A stretch of 64,000 bases of DNA from contig OZ024823.1 of the NCBI GenBank assembly GCA_964016985.1, forward strand, positions 33,936,594 through 34,000,593, in the 5' to 3' direction. Below the pieces are notes generated by a model that saw nothing but the letters and a program-made list of their open reading frames with translations, had not been told where the DNA came from and searched no databases. This stretch comes from Anodontia alba. Taxonomy: Eukaryota > Mollusca > Bivalvia > Lucinida > Lucinidae. Shown piece after piece: positions 1 to 11,435 of this stretch. The number at the start of each line of letters is the position of its first letter. Position 1 is the stretch's first letter. Both the position numbers and the translations under genes were made by a program.

Positions 1-1247
1 TTAGTATTGGCTCTGTAGTTTTGAATGTGGTCAGTGTTTCGGAGATTGTACCTAATTGTTGCTTGTACAGTTGGAGGCACAAGGTTCATAAGATAGTTTG
101 GAGCTGACCCATGCAGTATTTTGTAAAACGCTACAAGCTTGTGTTTGTTCCGCCTGCTTTGAAGGGACTCCCAACCCAGGTCAGAGTAAATTTTATCTAT
201 GTTACAGAGTTTTGTTGCTCCTGTTATTATTCTCGCGGCCTCGACATGTACTGCATCCAACTGCTTTTTAGTTTCCAAGGAGCAGTTGTCCCACACTATG
301 TCACTGTATTCAAGAAGGGGACGAACAAAGGCAGTGTACATTTTTTCAAGGGATTTTCTACTGACTCTGAACTTCAGAGCCCGGAGAAGATTTAAACGTA
401 TAGAGGCCTTCTCGGAAATTGTTCGCACGTGATCTGCCCAGTTGCATGTATTAGAGAATGTGAGTCCTAAGTGTTTGTGCGTAGAGGTTTCTTGTATCAT
501 TGTGTTGTTTAAGAAGAGAGGTGGATGATATACAGGGGTTGATTTCCTAGAAAGTGTCATAGCCATGGTCTTCTTTGCGTGGAATTCAACAAGCCAATCG
601 ACGGCCCAGGCGGAAATAGCACGTAGATCGGCATTTAGAATTCTTGCAGCTTGATCGGGGCATTCGACTATAATATACAAACTGGTGTCGTCTGCGAACA
701 GACGAATGGAACATCCAGTGCGTTGGGCAATATCGTTGATATAAATAAGAAACAAGAGTGGGCCCAGAATGGACCCTTGGGGAACTCCAGCTTCAACTGG
801 TGCCCAGTCAGAAGTTTGACCATTTAGAACTACACGTTGCATACGTCCTGAGAGGTAACTGGTAAACCATTTAAGAACTTGCTCTGAGCATCCTATACCT
901 CGAAGTTTGTAAAGTAAACCTTTGTGCCAGACTCTGTCGAATGCCTTACTGATGTCGCAGAAAACTGCTCGCACTTCTTTGCCATTGTCAACTGCCTCAC
1001 AAAATGTGTGGTAGGTATGTAATAATTGGTAAGTGGTGGAGTCGCCTTGGATGAAGCCAGACTGGAACGGAGTTAGTAACTTGTGAGATACAACGTAGTT
1101 ATAAAGATGCTTGTGAACGCAGCGTTCCATTGTTTTACCTATAGAACTCAAGAGAGAAATAAGTCTGTAATTGCTCGGCAGTGATTTGTCATCTTTTTTA
1201 TGGATCGGAGTTAAATTGGCATCTTTCCATGCTACGCCTTTAAAAAT
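1..1247 (-). mobile_element. Non-LTR retrotransposon ORF2 fragment (reverse transcriptase to C-terminal region)
   Basis: On the minus strand an unbroken frame runs from just inside a TAG at 1248-1250 to the left edge, about 415 codons, and continues outside the window. Reading downward it starts in the RT fingers (WKDANLTPIHKK), then DISKAFDRVWH, then GVPQGSILGPLLFLIYIND, and the catalytic box LFADDTSLYI at about 680-700. A C-terminal stretch with IGKTMERC-type and LGWESLQSRRNKHKL-type sequence follows. This order is typical of jockey/CR1-like LINEs. The endonuclease half is absent: the copy is 5'-truncated at about 1247, as expected from incomplete reverse transcription. The long intact frame suggests a fairly young insertion. 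Clade assignment is by motif only. Confidence 0.9.
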
Positions 1248-1333
1248 CTAACTGATTGATTGAGCATGGCAAAAATTCGCAAATTTACTCATTCTGTGCA
1301 AAGCGCCACGCAAGCAAAAACACTTCTTAGGAA

Positions 1334-1505
1334 GCGCGGTACCTCAGTGGTTAGCGCACTGGTCTCTAGAGCTAAAGGTACCGGGATCGATCCCAGGCTT
1401 AGGCAAGGGATTTTTCGGTATCCGAACACGCTTTCCTTCGTTTCATTTGCAGTCATAACATGAAAACAGTGCGTCGTCCTTCGGATCGGGACGGCATTAA
1501 CTGGA
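1334..1505 (+). mobile_element. tRNA-derived SINE
   Basis: The first ~70 bases resemble a tRNA: an A-box-like ACCTCAGTGGTTAGCGCACTGG region and a B-box-like GGGATCGATCCC at about 1380-1392. They lead into a non-tRNA body with GTCGTCCTTCGGATCGGGAC, close to a tail I know from many lophotrochozoan SINEs. It is followed by a C-rich tract to about 1550. The anticodon arm does not fold as a functional tRNA, so this is called a SINE. It lies between two LINE fragments. Confidence 0.7.
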
Positions 1506-1559
1506 GCCCCCATCCCCCCACCCACCCCCACACACCCGTCCCCGCCCCCGGAAAGAATG

Positions 1560-2400
1560 TATGCCTAGCATAATACTCAATGCTTTTATACGCCCAATAC
1601 TAGAATATGCCGATGTAGTTTGGGACAATTGCACTCAACAAGAGAAACATGATTTAGAAAAAAATACAATTAGAGGCTGCTAGGATAGCCACTGGAACAA
1701 CTAAACTAGTCTCTGTGCAAAAACTATATGATGAGATAGGATGGGAAACACTAGATGAAAGGAGAAGAAAGCATAAATTAGTCCTGTTTTATAAAATGTA
1801 TGATGACATTGCTCCCATTTATCTCTCATCACTGGTTCCTCGGCCTGACCAGACCACTTCACGTTACAGTTTGCGTAACGCAAATAATATTAGAACAATC
1901 CATTCTCGCACTAGCCAGTATTATAATTCTTTTCTTCCTGCAATCATTCGTGACTGGAAAGATCTTCCCTGCTCTGACAGGATAGTAGATACAGTTGATG
2001 ATTTTAAGAGACAATTAAATCAGGGCAGAGTTATTGTTCCAAAATACAATTATACAGGCAACAAAAGCATGCAGATACTTCATACTAGACTTCGAACTGG
2101 TTGCAGCTCTCTCAATTACGATCTCTACTCGAAAAACATCATAGAATCTCCTCTCTGTAATTGTAGATGTGGTGATACAGAAAATGCAGACCACTTCTTT
2201 TTTAGATGCCATTTATATCGAAATTATAGACAGGCATTAATGGACACCATATCACAACATGGCATTATCACGCTTAACATAATCCTAAATGGCGATCTTA
2301 AATTTATCTAATGAATCTAACATAGTCATTTTTGAGGCAGTATAGAGGTATATCCAAAGAACAAAAAACATTTAAGCGAAAGTTAATCGGTTACACTCGT
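1560..2400 (+). mobile_element. Non-LTR retrotransposon ORF2 C-terminal fragment with one frameshift
   Basis: The plus strand encodes the end of a LINE ORF2 related to the one at 1-1247: AFIRPILEYADVVWDN, then LGWE-like IGWETLDERRRKHKLV, SLRNANNIR, and a terminal Cys/His cluster CNCRCGDTENADHFFFRCH near 2158-2215. The stop is at 2309-2311. A run of seven A at 1658-1664 shifts the frame by one base, since the upstream part reads in another frame from the downstream 198 codons. The copy is 5'-truncated in the RT C-terminal region and is dead. About 90 bases of 3' UTR seem to follow; its exact 3' end is not clear. Confidence 0.85.
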
Positions 2401-3397
2401 ATCAGTTGTTATTTGTACCAGATAAAATGGATTTTTATAGAGTGACAGAGATTCGGAGCATACAACGATGATATTAGTCAGACCTCTCCAGCACCACTCA
2501 CAGTCCCCAGTGACTTCTTACTATATCCATAGTCCTCGTATAGATCTGTTCCACAGTTCTTCATTTCTTTTTCCCTCTCTGTTTTTTGTTGTATCATTTT
2601 GCGTTATTTTTTCTTTCTCTTCTTATTCTCAATTTATACTTGCTCATCATTTCACAATTATCATTCACTAATAAATTGTTGTTACTTGAAGAGGACTATT
2701 GGAAATTAACCATTCTGGATTTACTCGTATACTCATATTTCTGACAATGATCACATTTTAGGAAAGGAACTAAATAAGCTCTTATACTTTCGTTCTAATC
2801 CTATCGCTGTATTTTTGTATGTGTTGTATAGGTAAACATTTTGAAAATAAATATGTTTAAACCAAGTTCAAGGAGGCTAGTACACGACAGAAGCAGACTC
2901 TTTCCGTAAGATTTCGAAAACAGAGTGAAAACACTGTCTGAGGATGTCACAAAAAAAAAGAAAGAAAGAGAAAAAAAAAGAAAAGAAACATAAAATAAAA
3001 TAAAAAGGCGGTATTTTGCCGCAAGGACGTCGCCGGCTTTGAAAAAGTGGTACGGCCATGATCGAGACTCTCCCCCATGAAAATTTTGCGGTTTTGGCAC
3101 CTCTATATGCGTTCTTTTAAAGCATTTACGGGACGTTTCTGTCAAGTTTTCCGAGATTTTTTTTTTTTTTTTTTTCAGGATCATTTCTGATTACCGTTAA
3201 ATAAGGGAGGGAAATTATCCGTTATAAGAAATGTATGGAGCATTTTTGTTGTAGATACACCAACTCCAAAATATTAATGATTTAAAAAAACAATTATTTT
3301 GTATTTTTTATGAAAACAATTATTTTGTATTTTGTATTTTGTATTTTTTATTTACAATGAAAGATCAAGCAAGTCTTTGATTCCTCATTCCCTTTTT
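2401..3397. other. AT-rich non-coding stretch
   Basis: No gene is seen. The stretch has A-runs (2949-3005), T-runs (3158-3177) and TTTTGTATT repeats at 3296-3350. Short frames here are low-complexity. Confidence 0.6.
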
Positions 3398-3559
3398 AGC
3401 TCACCTGAGCACGAAGTGCTCAAGGTGAGCTGTTGTGATCAGTCAATGTCCGTCGTGCGGCGTTCGGCGTCAACAATTGCTTACAAAGTCTACTCCTCCT
3501 ATACCCCTTGGCCAATGAACTCGAAACTTGGTAGGGAACATCGGGGGGACTTGTGACTT

Positions 3560-5202
3560 GTAGTGAAAATCTATTTTTCGCTTCTTCTCCTGAACCGAAA
3601 AGCCAATTGACTCGAAACTTGGTAGAAAGCATCTGGGTGACTTGTAGACCAAAAGTAGCTAAAATCATTCCGATCGGAAATCCAAGACGGCCATCTTGAA
3701 AATCTATTTTTCGCTTCTTCTCCTGAACCGAAAAGCCAATTGACCTGAAACTTGATAGGAAGCATCGAAATGACTTGCTAGATGTAGATCAAAAATAACT
3801 AAAACCAGTCTGATCGGAAATCCAAGACGGCCCCCAAGGCGGCCATCTTGAAAATCTATTTTTCACTTCTTTTCCTTAACCGAAAGGCCAACTGACTTGA
3901 AACTTGGTAGGAAGCATCGGGCTGACATGTAGATCAAAAATGGCTAAAATTGTTCTGATCGGAAAACAAGATGGCTTTTTCGCTTCTTCTCCTGAACCGA
4001 AAGGCCAGCTTACTCGATCAAAACTTGGTAGGAAGCATCGGGATGACTTGCAGATCAAAACAGTTAAAATCGTTCCGATCCGAAATACAAGATGACCGCA
4101 ATGGCAGCCATCTTGAAAATCTATTTTTTTTTTTTTTTTTTTTTTTTTTGCTTCTTCTCCTGAATCGAAAGGCTAATTGACTTGAAACTTTGTAGCAAAC
4201 ATCGTAATGACTTGAATATCAAAAATAGCTAAAATAGTTCCTTTTGGAAATCCAAGATGGCCGACATGGCGACCATCTTGAAAATCTATTATCGCTTCCT
4301 CTCCTGAACCGAAAGGCCAATTGACTCGAAACTTGGTAGGAAGCATAGGGGTGACTGGTAGATCAAACATAGCTCAAATCATTCCAATCGGAAATCAATG
4401 ACGGCCGCCATGGCGGCCGTCTTGAAAATCTATTTTCGCTCCTTCTCCTGAACCGAAAGGCCAATTGACTTTAAACTTGGTAGGAAGCATCGGGGTGACG
4501 TGTAGATCAAAAATAGCTTAAACCGTTCCGATCGGAAATCCAAGATAGCCTCCATGACGGCCATCTTGAAAATCTATTTTTCACTTCTTTTCCTGAACCG
4601 AAAGGCCAATGGACTCGAATTTGGATAGGAAGCTTTGAGGCGATTTGTAGAATAAAAATAATTAAAATTGCTCCGATCTGAAATCAACGATGACCGCCAG
4701 GGCGGCCATTTTCAAAATCTATTTATCCCCTCTTCTCCTAAACCGAAAGGCCAATTGACTCCAAACTTGCTAGGAAGCATAGGGGTGATTGGTAGATCAA
4801 AAATAGCTAAAATTGTTCCGATCGGAAATCCAAGATGGCCGCCATACCATGGTGGCCATCTTGAAAATTATTTTGGCTTCTTCTCCTGAACCGGAAGGCC
4901 AGTTGACTTGAAACTTGTAAGAACTGTCGAGGTGACTTGTAGATCAAAAGTAGTTGCTATCTTGAAAATGTATTTTGAACTTCTTCTCTTGAATAGAAAG
5001 GCCCATAGACTCGAAATTTGATAGAAAGTATCGGGGTGACTTGTAGATCAAAAATAGCTAAAATCATTCTGATCGGAAGTCTAAGATGTTCGCCCTAGAA
5101 GCCATGTTGAAAATCTATTTTGAACTTTTTCTCCTGAACCAAAAGGGCAATTGACTCAAAGTTCATTGGAAGTATTGAGGTGACTTGTAGATAAGCAGTA
5201 GC
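3560..5202 (+). repeat. ~145-bp minisatellite inside the composite repeat
   Basis: About 12 diverged copies read: CTTCTCCTGAACCGAAAGG, then CCAATTGACTCGAAACTTGG, GTGACTTGTAGATCAAAAA, TAGCTAAAATCGTTCCGATC, and AAGATGGCCGCCATGG with GGCCATCTTGAAAATC. The CCAATTGACTC phrase recurs near 3602, 3736, 3887, 4003, 4172, 4316, 4459, 4606, 4750, 4898, 5000 and 5147. The GGCCGCCATGGCGGCC core is itself palindromic. A further partial unit follows the mariner (6445-6545). Confidence 0.9.
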
Positions 5203-5204
5203 TA

Positions 5205-6442
5205 CGAGGGTGAGTCAATAAGTAACCAGCCTATCCCATTTCCGATGCACCGATTTTCATGCTTTGTTTCAATATATGTTTTATACATGGGTACAAAATT
5301 GCACACGTATCGAGTCATTCTTTAATAAGATATTGGATGTCAAACATGGCTAGTGATGCAAAGGCATGCTTTTCATCTATAGTTGAGTACCGTGCTGTAA
5401 TTCGGTACTTGTATTTAAAAGGTAAAACAGGCAAGGAAATACACGGCGAGTTAGCCGATGTTTATGGGTCTTCTGCACCATCTTATGCTCCGGTTAAATT
5501 CTGGCTAGGGGAATTCAAACGCGGTAGAACGTCTTTAGAAGATGAAGCCAGGCCTGGACGCCCACTGGATGCCACCGACGAAGAAACGTGTAAGAAATTC
5601 GGGATCTGGTATACTCTGATAGACGAATTCAGATGGAAGAAACAGCGCAGACATTAGGCATTACATGATCGGTTAGGTATGCGCAAGTTAACAGCCCGTT
5701 GGGTCCCCAAATTCCTTAGCGATGAGCAAATGGCAACCAGAGCATCAGTATGCAGCGCCTTGTTGAAGCGTTTTAGGTCAAAAGATGATTTTCTTTTGCG
5801 TCTGGTGACTGTAGATGAGACTTGGGTTCATTATTATGAACTAGAGATTAAAGCAATAAAGCTCAGAGTCGTCAGTGGGTAGGGCCTGGGTCCCCAAGGC
5901 CAAAGAAGTTCAAGACGCAACCATCTGCTGGCAAGGTGATGGCCACAGTATTTTGGGACGCAAAGGGCGTTAATATGTTGGACTTTTTACCCAAGAGAAG
6001 TACAATAACTGGAGTGTAACTGGAGTGTACTATGCAAACTTGTTAGACCAGCTGAGAACACCATCCGTGAAAAACACCGACTCGGAGGTAAACTCTTTAA
6101 AGGTGTTTTGCTGCAACAGAACAACGCGAGAGTCCCAACTTGCAAAGTTGCAATGGATGCTGTAGAGCGAAACGGGTATGAATTAATACCACATCCTGCC
6201 TTTTCGCCTGACCTAGCTCTTTCCTATTCCAAAACTTGAAAATAGATATCCGTGGACTTCATTTCCGGTCTGGTGAAGAAGTCGTGACGGCAGTTGAGGA
6301 GTGGGTCAATGGAAAGGACCCTGACTTTTTTTTCAGTTCTGGGCTGATGGCACTTGAACACCGTTGGTCTAAGTGCATCACACTAGAGATGTGGATCTCA
6401 ACCGGAAATAAGTTAGGCTGGTTACTTATTGACTCACCCTCG
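5205..6442 (+). mobile_element. mariner-type DNA transposon, 1238 bp, TA target duplication
   Basis: The ends are perfect terminal inverted repeats of about 28 bp beginning CGAGGGTGAGTCAATAAGTA. They are flanked by TA at 5203-5204 and 6443-6444. Removing the element and one TA restores the minisatellite phrase 'agtagctaaaatcgttc', so the empty site can be read directly. Size, ends and TA duplication match the mariner family. It encodes a broken transposase. Confidence 0.96.
5346..6395 (+). pseudogene. mariner transposase, inactivated
   Basis: The ATG at 5346 opens with an N-terminal helix-turn-helix region (YLYLKGKTGKEIHGEL, then GRTSLEDEARPGRP). The frame shifts near 5596 and again near 5668. 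MRKLTARWVPKFLS and the first catalytic Asp in VTVDETWVHYY follow, then another shift near 5850. The second catalytic Asp (normally in a QDNA motif) is Asn (LQQNNAR, about 6111-6131). The third, in the usual SPDLAPSD motif, is missing: SPDLALS runs straight into YSKT and a stop at 6236-6238, as if about 12 bases were lost. The C-terminus (GLHFRSGEEVVTAVEEW) survives in frame at 6236-6395. Two of three catalytic residues are gone, so it is inactive in cis. Confidence 0.9.
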
Positions 6443-6575
6443 TAAAATCGTTCTGATTGGAAATCCAAGATGGCCACCATCTTGAAAATCAATATTGAAC
6501 TTCTTCTCTTGAACCAAAGACCAATTGACACAAACTTATCTGGTAATCAGGTTAGCGATACAGGGCCATCTGCGT

Positions 6576-7068
6576 GTTACGCCTAGGCGGCCAAGACGCA
6601 CCGAGGGTGACATCAAATTTGATTAAGCTCCGGGTTGGGCGATGCCTAACTGTACCACTACACAGAAGACTCTTAAAAAAAGTAGATTTTTTTTTTGTTT
6701 ACATTTTTTTACATTTTACATTTACTATTTACAGCACATATACTACAGACATTAACATAATACAACAGCCCACACACAATTTGACGTAAATGTCCTTATT
6801 TTGGCATGGTTGGGGAACTATAATGGTATATATTACTTGATTAACTGGTTTGGTTGGTATATATTACTTGATTAACTGGTTTGGTTAATCAATTTAATGC
6901 TCTCAGTATATACCCAACCAAATCAAGATAACTGTGCAAATGTGAAGAGATTGCCTCCATTTCCTATATTATTTCTATGGCGCCTTTATTTTATTTATTT
7001 TTTTTTTATTTTTTATTTTTTTTTTTAAGTTTTATTATACTTCAATTATTGGTTGAGATCATTTTATT

Positions 7069-7070
<2 letters not shown>
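6576..7070. other. Non-coding, T-rich
   Basis: No gene is seen. A 26-bp phrase with GGTTGGTATATATTACTTGA is repeated at about 6825-6885. T-runs occur at 6985-7026. Confidence 0.5.
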
Positions 7071-7071
<1 letters not shown>

Positions 7072-7149
<78 letters not shown>

Positions 7150-7164
7150 GAGAGAGAGAGAGAG
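7072..7164. repeat. (AT)n then (GA)n microsatellite
   Basis: About 37 AT units run to 7145, followed by about nine GA units. It abuts a SINE head on its right. Frames with alternating Tyr-Ile come only from this repeat. Confidence 0.97.
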
Positions 7165-7180
7165 ATATGAAATACCAACC

Positions 7181-7274
7181 ACTGGGCTTAGTGAGATTCG
7201 AACTCACGTCGGCTACGGCGGCAGCGCCTAGCCACTCAGAATCAGGAGACATAACCACTGCACCACTACGCTTG
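7181..7274 (-). mobile_element. tRNA-derived SINE head, tRNA-Ser-like
   Basis: On the minus strand, GTAGTGGTGCAGTGGTTATG (A box) is followed by a long variable region and GAGTTCGAATCTCAC (a perfect B-box arm). The extra arm suggests descent from a class II (Ser/Leu-type) tRNA. The acceptor stem does not pair and a microsatellite follows the 3' side, so a SINE head fits better than a tRNA gene. Confidence 0.55.
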
Positions 7275-8290
7275 TTAAATATATATTGTGTCGGAATCAC
7301 TTGAACATTGATTTTTCACACTTCTGGCTGTTTACCGCTCCGCATTAGATTCTTGTTTGGCGGCTTCTGCTCGCCCAAGACTGGAATCTAGAGTAGATAC
7401 TGTACCTCATATTGAGATCAACTGTCCTTGGAAGGACATGGAAGGACGCAACTAAAAATAAACATAACACAGACTAAGGACATGTTCTATAATAAGATGA
7501 AGCCTGCTATGACACTACCCATTATTCTACAATGACGCATGTCACCGTATAGAGTGAGTGACGTCAATGACGTCAAGGCTGAATATCCGACGCCATGATA
7601 GACCCATCACTGACGTCGACGTGACTCATCTGTGATCTCTGTCCCTATTAATGATGTCGATGCGGTCGACGGTGAACGCTCGCTAACCTTCGGCAACGTC
7701 GTCCCTTAACGTCATTACATCATGTACAAGCTGCATTTCCATACATACACGGATGATTATAATGCATGAATGACAATCAGGGACATGACGTTCCAAATGT
7801 CGCAACCCTAAATGTCACTGACATTACTAATGTCAAACACCTCCGATTTCCGGATATCGATCAGAGGGAGAGAAGTATCGGATTAACTCCAACTATTATA
7901 AACTCGGTGTCCTGATCAGACGAAATCGGAATACTTAAAATATTATATATATTACACAACAATTACTCCTCAATTTTCCTCCTACATTGTAATAGTGATT
8001 ATGCAGGCGGAATAATACAAATTAATTTGCAACGATTTCTTAAAATAATTAATTCAATTAACTATTAAACTTAGAAAGAGAGAGAGAGAAAAAAAACTTT
8101 GCGTATGTATGTGGGTGTGTGCATGCCTGTATGTTCGTGCGTATGTTTGCGTATGCGTATATAAACCTAAATTTCTGGCCTACGCGATTCTTATGGTACC
8201 GCGCATTTTACATTGGCTGTTCCGATCCTGCACTGATTTTTTTTTTTATTTGTATAAACTAAATCACACTTTGCGCCTGCTCCTTCAAAA
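7275..8290. other. Non-coding, no recognised feature
   Basis: No gene is seen. The region has several GACGT-rich phrases (7500-7700), a GA-run at 8077-8095 and GT-rich sequence at 8104-8160. Confidence 0.5.
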
Positions 8291-9430
8291 AAACAAACAA
8301 AAAAAAACTGGTCAGTCCGCACATGCCAGCGCGGCCTGCTCAGTGTTCCCGGATAGCAGTTACAATTCTTGCAACCTGAGAAATTCCGACCAGACTGCAC
8401 AACCTAGCGCAGCCTGCTCAGCATTCCTGAAATAACCCAGGTAACAGATGCAGAATCGGACTAGCGTGCACTGCCATATATTGTTTATAGGTTTACTATT
8501 CAGACTCGGACATTTTCCTGCTTTTGAAATTTGAACAGAAAAACCTAAAACAATTAAATAATATTAATATAAATTTACGACTTACGACTCACCGAGCCGT
8601 CCAATTATAAAACGGATCTTTTTCGTTGTCTAGTTGTCCTTCGAACTGGACTGTATCGGTGACTTTATAGTAATGTGCGGGATTTTGCAAACATTTTGCG
8701 ATTTTCTCGCTTTCTGCGTTTCGCAACCAATTTAACCATATCAAAGTGGCGTAACTGTCATGTCACGCTACTATTAATACGTAACAAATGGTCCGACTGT
8801 AGAATAATGGATCCTACCCTAATTATACTAAACTTGGTCAGCTTGCATTGCAGTCTGCTCTGGGTCGTAACACTGGGCCCGCTTGTTTTAATGTTTTAGC
8901 GATGATTATTTCAATCAAACAGATGTCAGTTTAGCACACTAGGAGACATTATAACATGATAAAAGTAGAAGACATGGTTAAGCAACTAAGTTTATGATTT
9001 TTCCCCACAATAACTGAAACTAAATTTTGTCTCTATCTCTAGCAGTCATGAATATAGAACAAGTTGCAGTTTATATAACTTCAGACACCCCAGAATCAGT
9101 GGCAATCAATCAATCATCAGATTTTTAACGCTGCCAAGCACCTAGAATAAGCATCTCGCAGAAAACTCGTTACGGTGTCAAATCGATAACTACTGTACTA
9201 TCTGTGAATTAAGCCCGTGGCCAAAAAATGTATTTGTTTCCATTGGTACTGTTATTGGCTACCTGTACGATTTAGTGATAATGATTGTTTATGAAACGAT
9301 TTACACTGATTCCAATCAAAACATATTTTGACCATCTTTGTTTGTTTGAATAGTTGTACAGTAATTAAAAGTTGAACAGTGTTTGAACTTACTGAAGTCA
9401 ACTTTATATCCGCCGAAAAATTCATTCACA
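8291..9430. other. Non-coding, with GCCTGCTCAG repeat fragments
   Basis: Two phrases of the kind 'AGCGCGGCCTGCTCAGTGTTC' and 'AGCGCAGCCTGCTCAGCATTC' (8326-8350, 8404-8430) belong to a scattered repeat class also seen as GATCAGCCTGCGCA. Otherwise nothing is recognised. Confidence 0.4.
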
Positions 9431-9445
9431 CACTCACGAAATCAG

Positions 9446-9812
9446 TCAGACACTCCCTCCCTCCCTCCGTCCCTCACTTGCTCGTTCGTTCGTTTGCTCT
9501 CTCTCTCTCTCTCTCTCGTTCATTCATTCATTCATTCCTCGCCCGCGCGCCCGTCCGTCCGTCCGTTCGTTCTTTCCTTCGTTCGTTCGTTCCTTCCTTC
9601 CTTCCCTCCCTCCATCGCTCCGTCCGTCCGTGCGTGCGTGCATTCATTCCCTCCCACACTCGCTCGCTCGCTCGCTCGCTCGTCCGTCCGTCCGTCCGTC
9701 CGTCCGATCGTTCGTTCGTTCGTTCGTTCGTTCTTTCATTCGATCGATCGATCGATCGATCAATCAATCAATTAATCAATCAGTCATTCATTCATTCATT
9801 CATTCACTCACT
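9446..9812. repeat. Compound tetranucleotide microsatellite
   Basis: An unbroken period-4 tract passes through CTCC, TCGT, a CT run, ATTC, GTCC, GTTC, CTTC, CGTC, GCTC, GTCC, GTTC, GATC, AATC and ATTC, with abrupt joins. The period is not a multiple of 3, so all frames stay open and give Ser/Arg/Phe-rich pseudo-peptides. A separate (AAAT)n lies at 9849-9874. Confidence 0.95.
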
Positions 9813-10425
9813 CACTCTCACTTTGCGTTGAAAATCATGCGATGGGGAAATAAATAAATAAATAAATAAATAAATGTTCGCATGATATATACACAGGTTG
9901 CTAGTGTCAAGTATATGATCGCATGCTTAGAATGTCTTAACGAATTATATACAGAACTTAGAAAATTTTCGGCCATACGTTCGGATTAAAAGTACATGTA
10001 AGCAAAATTAGGCGTAAATGGAAGAAACTTCCCGTTTAGCTATATAAGAATAAATTACATCATTATAATCAATGGAATACTAACTTTCTGCTCATACGTT
10101 ATAATAGATTCGCAAATGCTAGTTTTTGTATTTTTGTTTAGGTCCAAAAACGAAGATTCGCGTAATCTGAATAAGCTTCTATAAGAAAATTAGGATTAGA
10201 AGGGTGAATACATTGGGCTCAGACTGAAGAAACTTCTCATTGACGTATTTCTATGATTTTTATACCAGATTAAAAAGCTTGGAATGCTCTTTCATCCTAG
10301 ATGTTATAATTTAATGTCGGAAAATATATTAAGTTAGGAAAGAAATTTATTTGTGTATTTCTATACATTTTCCTATTAAACTGCGGACCGAATACAGGTA
10401 ACTGTTTATCTCCGGTGCGTTCGGA
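9813..10425. other. AT-rich non-coding stretch
   Basis: Apart from the (AAAT)n at 9849-9874, no gene or repeat is recognised here. Confidence 0.5.
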
Positions 10426-10427
10426 GA

Positions 10428-10609
10428 TTATCGGAAACCCCCGTGACTATAACGACTTTTCTGCCCTATGTGGCTGTGAGTCAGGTACCTTTTGTTGCAA
10501 TGTAATTTTAGATTGGAATAGTTTACTAGATAATATCAAATCTATAGGAAACAAAGAAACTTTTAAAACACACATTAAATCATATTTATTGCAGCTGGCC
10601 AGTCCATAG
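10428..10609 (+). pseudogene. Possible LINE ORF2 C-terminal remnant
   Basis: A 64-codon frame ends with DWNSLLDNIKSIGNKETFK and a TAG at 10607-10609. A 'WNSLP...I....S...FK..L..YL' ending is common at the C-terminus of jockey/CR1-like ORF2 proteins (compare DWNRLPARTTDS at about 38210). Nothing upstream reads as RT. This call is weak. Confidence 0.35.
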
Positions 10610-10914
10610 AGGAAAACTTGTTTAAATATTTTTGGATGTTTGAGAAAAGTCAGGGTGTAAGATCAGGAACCTTAATTCATTTTTGATTAGAAGTTTCAGT
10701 GTTTATTTATCTTATTACATTGTATTTTATTACACTTCATTTCTGCTCGGACCTCATTGGAAATAAGCTGATTTGTGCTTTGCCTTCCTCTTTAATTGCA
10801 CGACGGTGTGTGGGTCCTCTATCAAACTAAATGACGGCTCCCTCCTCAGTTAGTTTCAGATGGTCGGTCCCTGACTATCAACGTCTGTTAATTGTGGGGT
10901 TTATCGTAGTCTTC

Positions 10915-11192
10915 ATTACGAAAACAAGCCTATTAAAATATATAGAAAATTTCTGTTCCAAAAATTGAAAATTTTTAGATTAAAAACTCTGATATTTTTC
11001 AAATTTCTGCTCAAAACATAGAGTGTGGGTACTCGTTAGAACCGCCTCGGCGAGGCGGTTCTAACGAGTACCCACAATCAATGGTTTTGAGCAGAAATAA
11101 GAAAAATACTATATACCCCTATAAACCCCAGTTTTACTACATAAAAGTGGGGTTTAAGGGGCTCAAAATCATATAGGCATGTTTTCGTGATG
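10915..11192. mobile_element. Foldback element family A, copy 1
   Basis: The ends are ATTACGAAAACAAGCCTATT and its mirror ATAGGCATGTTTTCGTGAT. At the centre (11026-11074) lies a palindrome with 24-bp perfect arms around one base: TGGGTACTCGTTAGAACCGC and its complement. Flanking this, TTTCTGCTCAAAACAT mirrors GGTTTTGAGCAGAAA. One shoulder carries TATAAACCCCAGTTTTAC next to AAAGTGGGGTTTAAGG. There is no coding capacity. Related copies lie at 11531, 15639, 21669 and 26020. Confidence 0.85.
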
Positions 11193-11434
11193 TGTTTGGG
11201 GTTTTCTTGTATTCTGGCTGCCTTTGCTTTGCTGTTTTGATTATACGAGTTTCACTGTGATGTTTCAAAAATAAGGTAGAGGATCTCCATGCGAAGAGAA
11301 TATATAGAGTTGCAACCTGGAAAATTTGGAACTGCCTCAGAGTTAAGAGCGATTTTTCGCGCGTGAAACTAGTTTAAGCCTATTCGTTTCGTGAATTTAG
11401 TATCCTGAGTTCATAAGATCTGCGATTACTATCA

Positions 11435-11435
<1 letters not shown>

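Larger units (their letters stand above)
3398..6570 (+). mobile_element. Bivalve-type composite repeat (AGCTCACCTGAGC head, GGTTAGCGATA tail), split by a mariner
   Basis: The head at 3398-3450 is a small inverted repeat, AGCTCACCTGAGC then GTGCTCAAGGTGAGC, followed by TTGTGATCAGTCAATGTCCG. The tail at 6549-6570 is GGTTAGCGATACAGGGCCAT. Related ends recur at 57120-59425 in the opposite orientation, and a tail only at 43847-43883, so these are terminal features of one repeat superfamily. The interior is a ~145-bp minisatellite. No protein is encoded apart from the inserted mariner. How it moves cannot be told from this sequence. Confidence 0.7.

Noticed and set aside
3904..4889. Short frames in the ~145-bp minisatellite
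   Set aside because: Units drift in length by non-multiples of three, and the frames share no conserved reading.
9379..9857. Overlapping Ser/Arg/Phe-rich frames of 75-150 codons on both strands
   Set aside because: All come from a period-4 microsatellite, which keeps every frame open.
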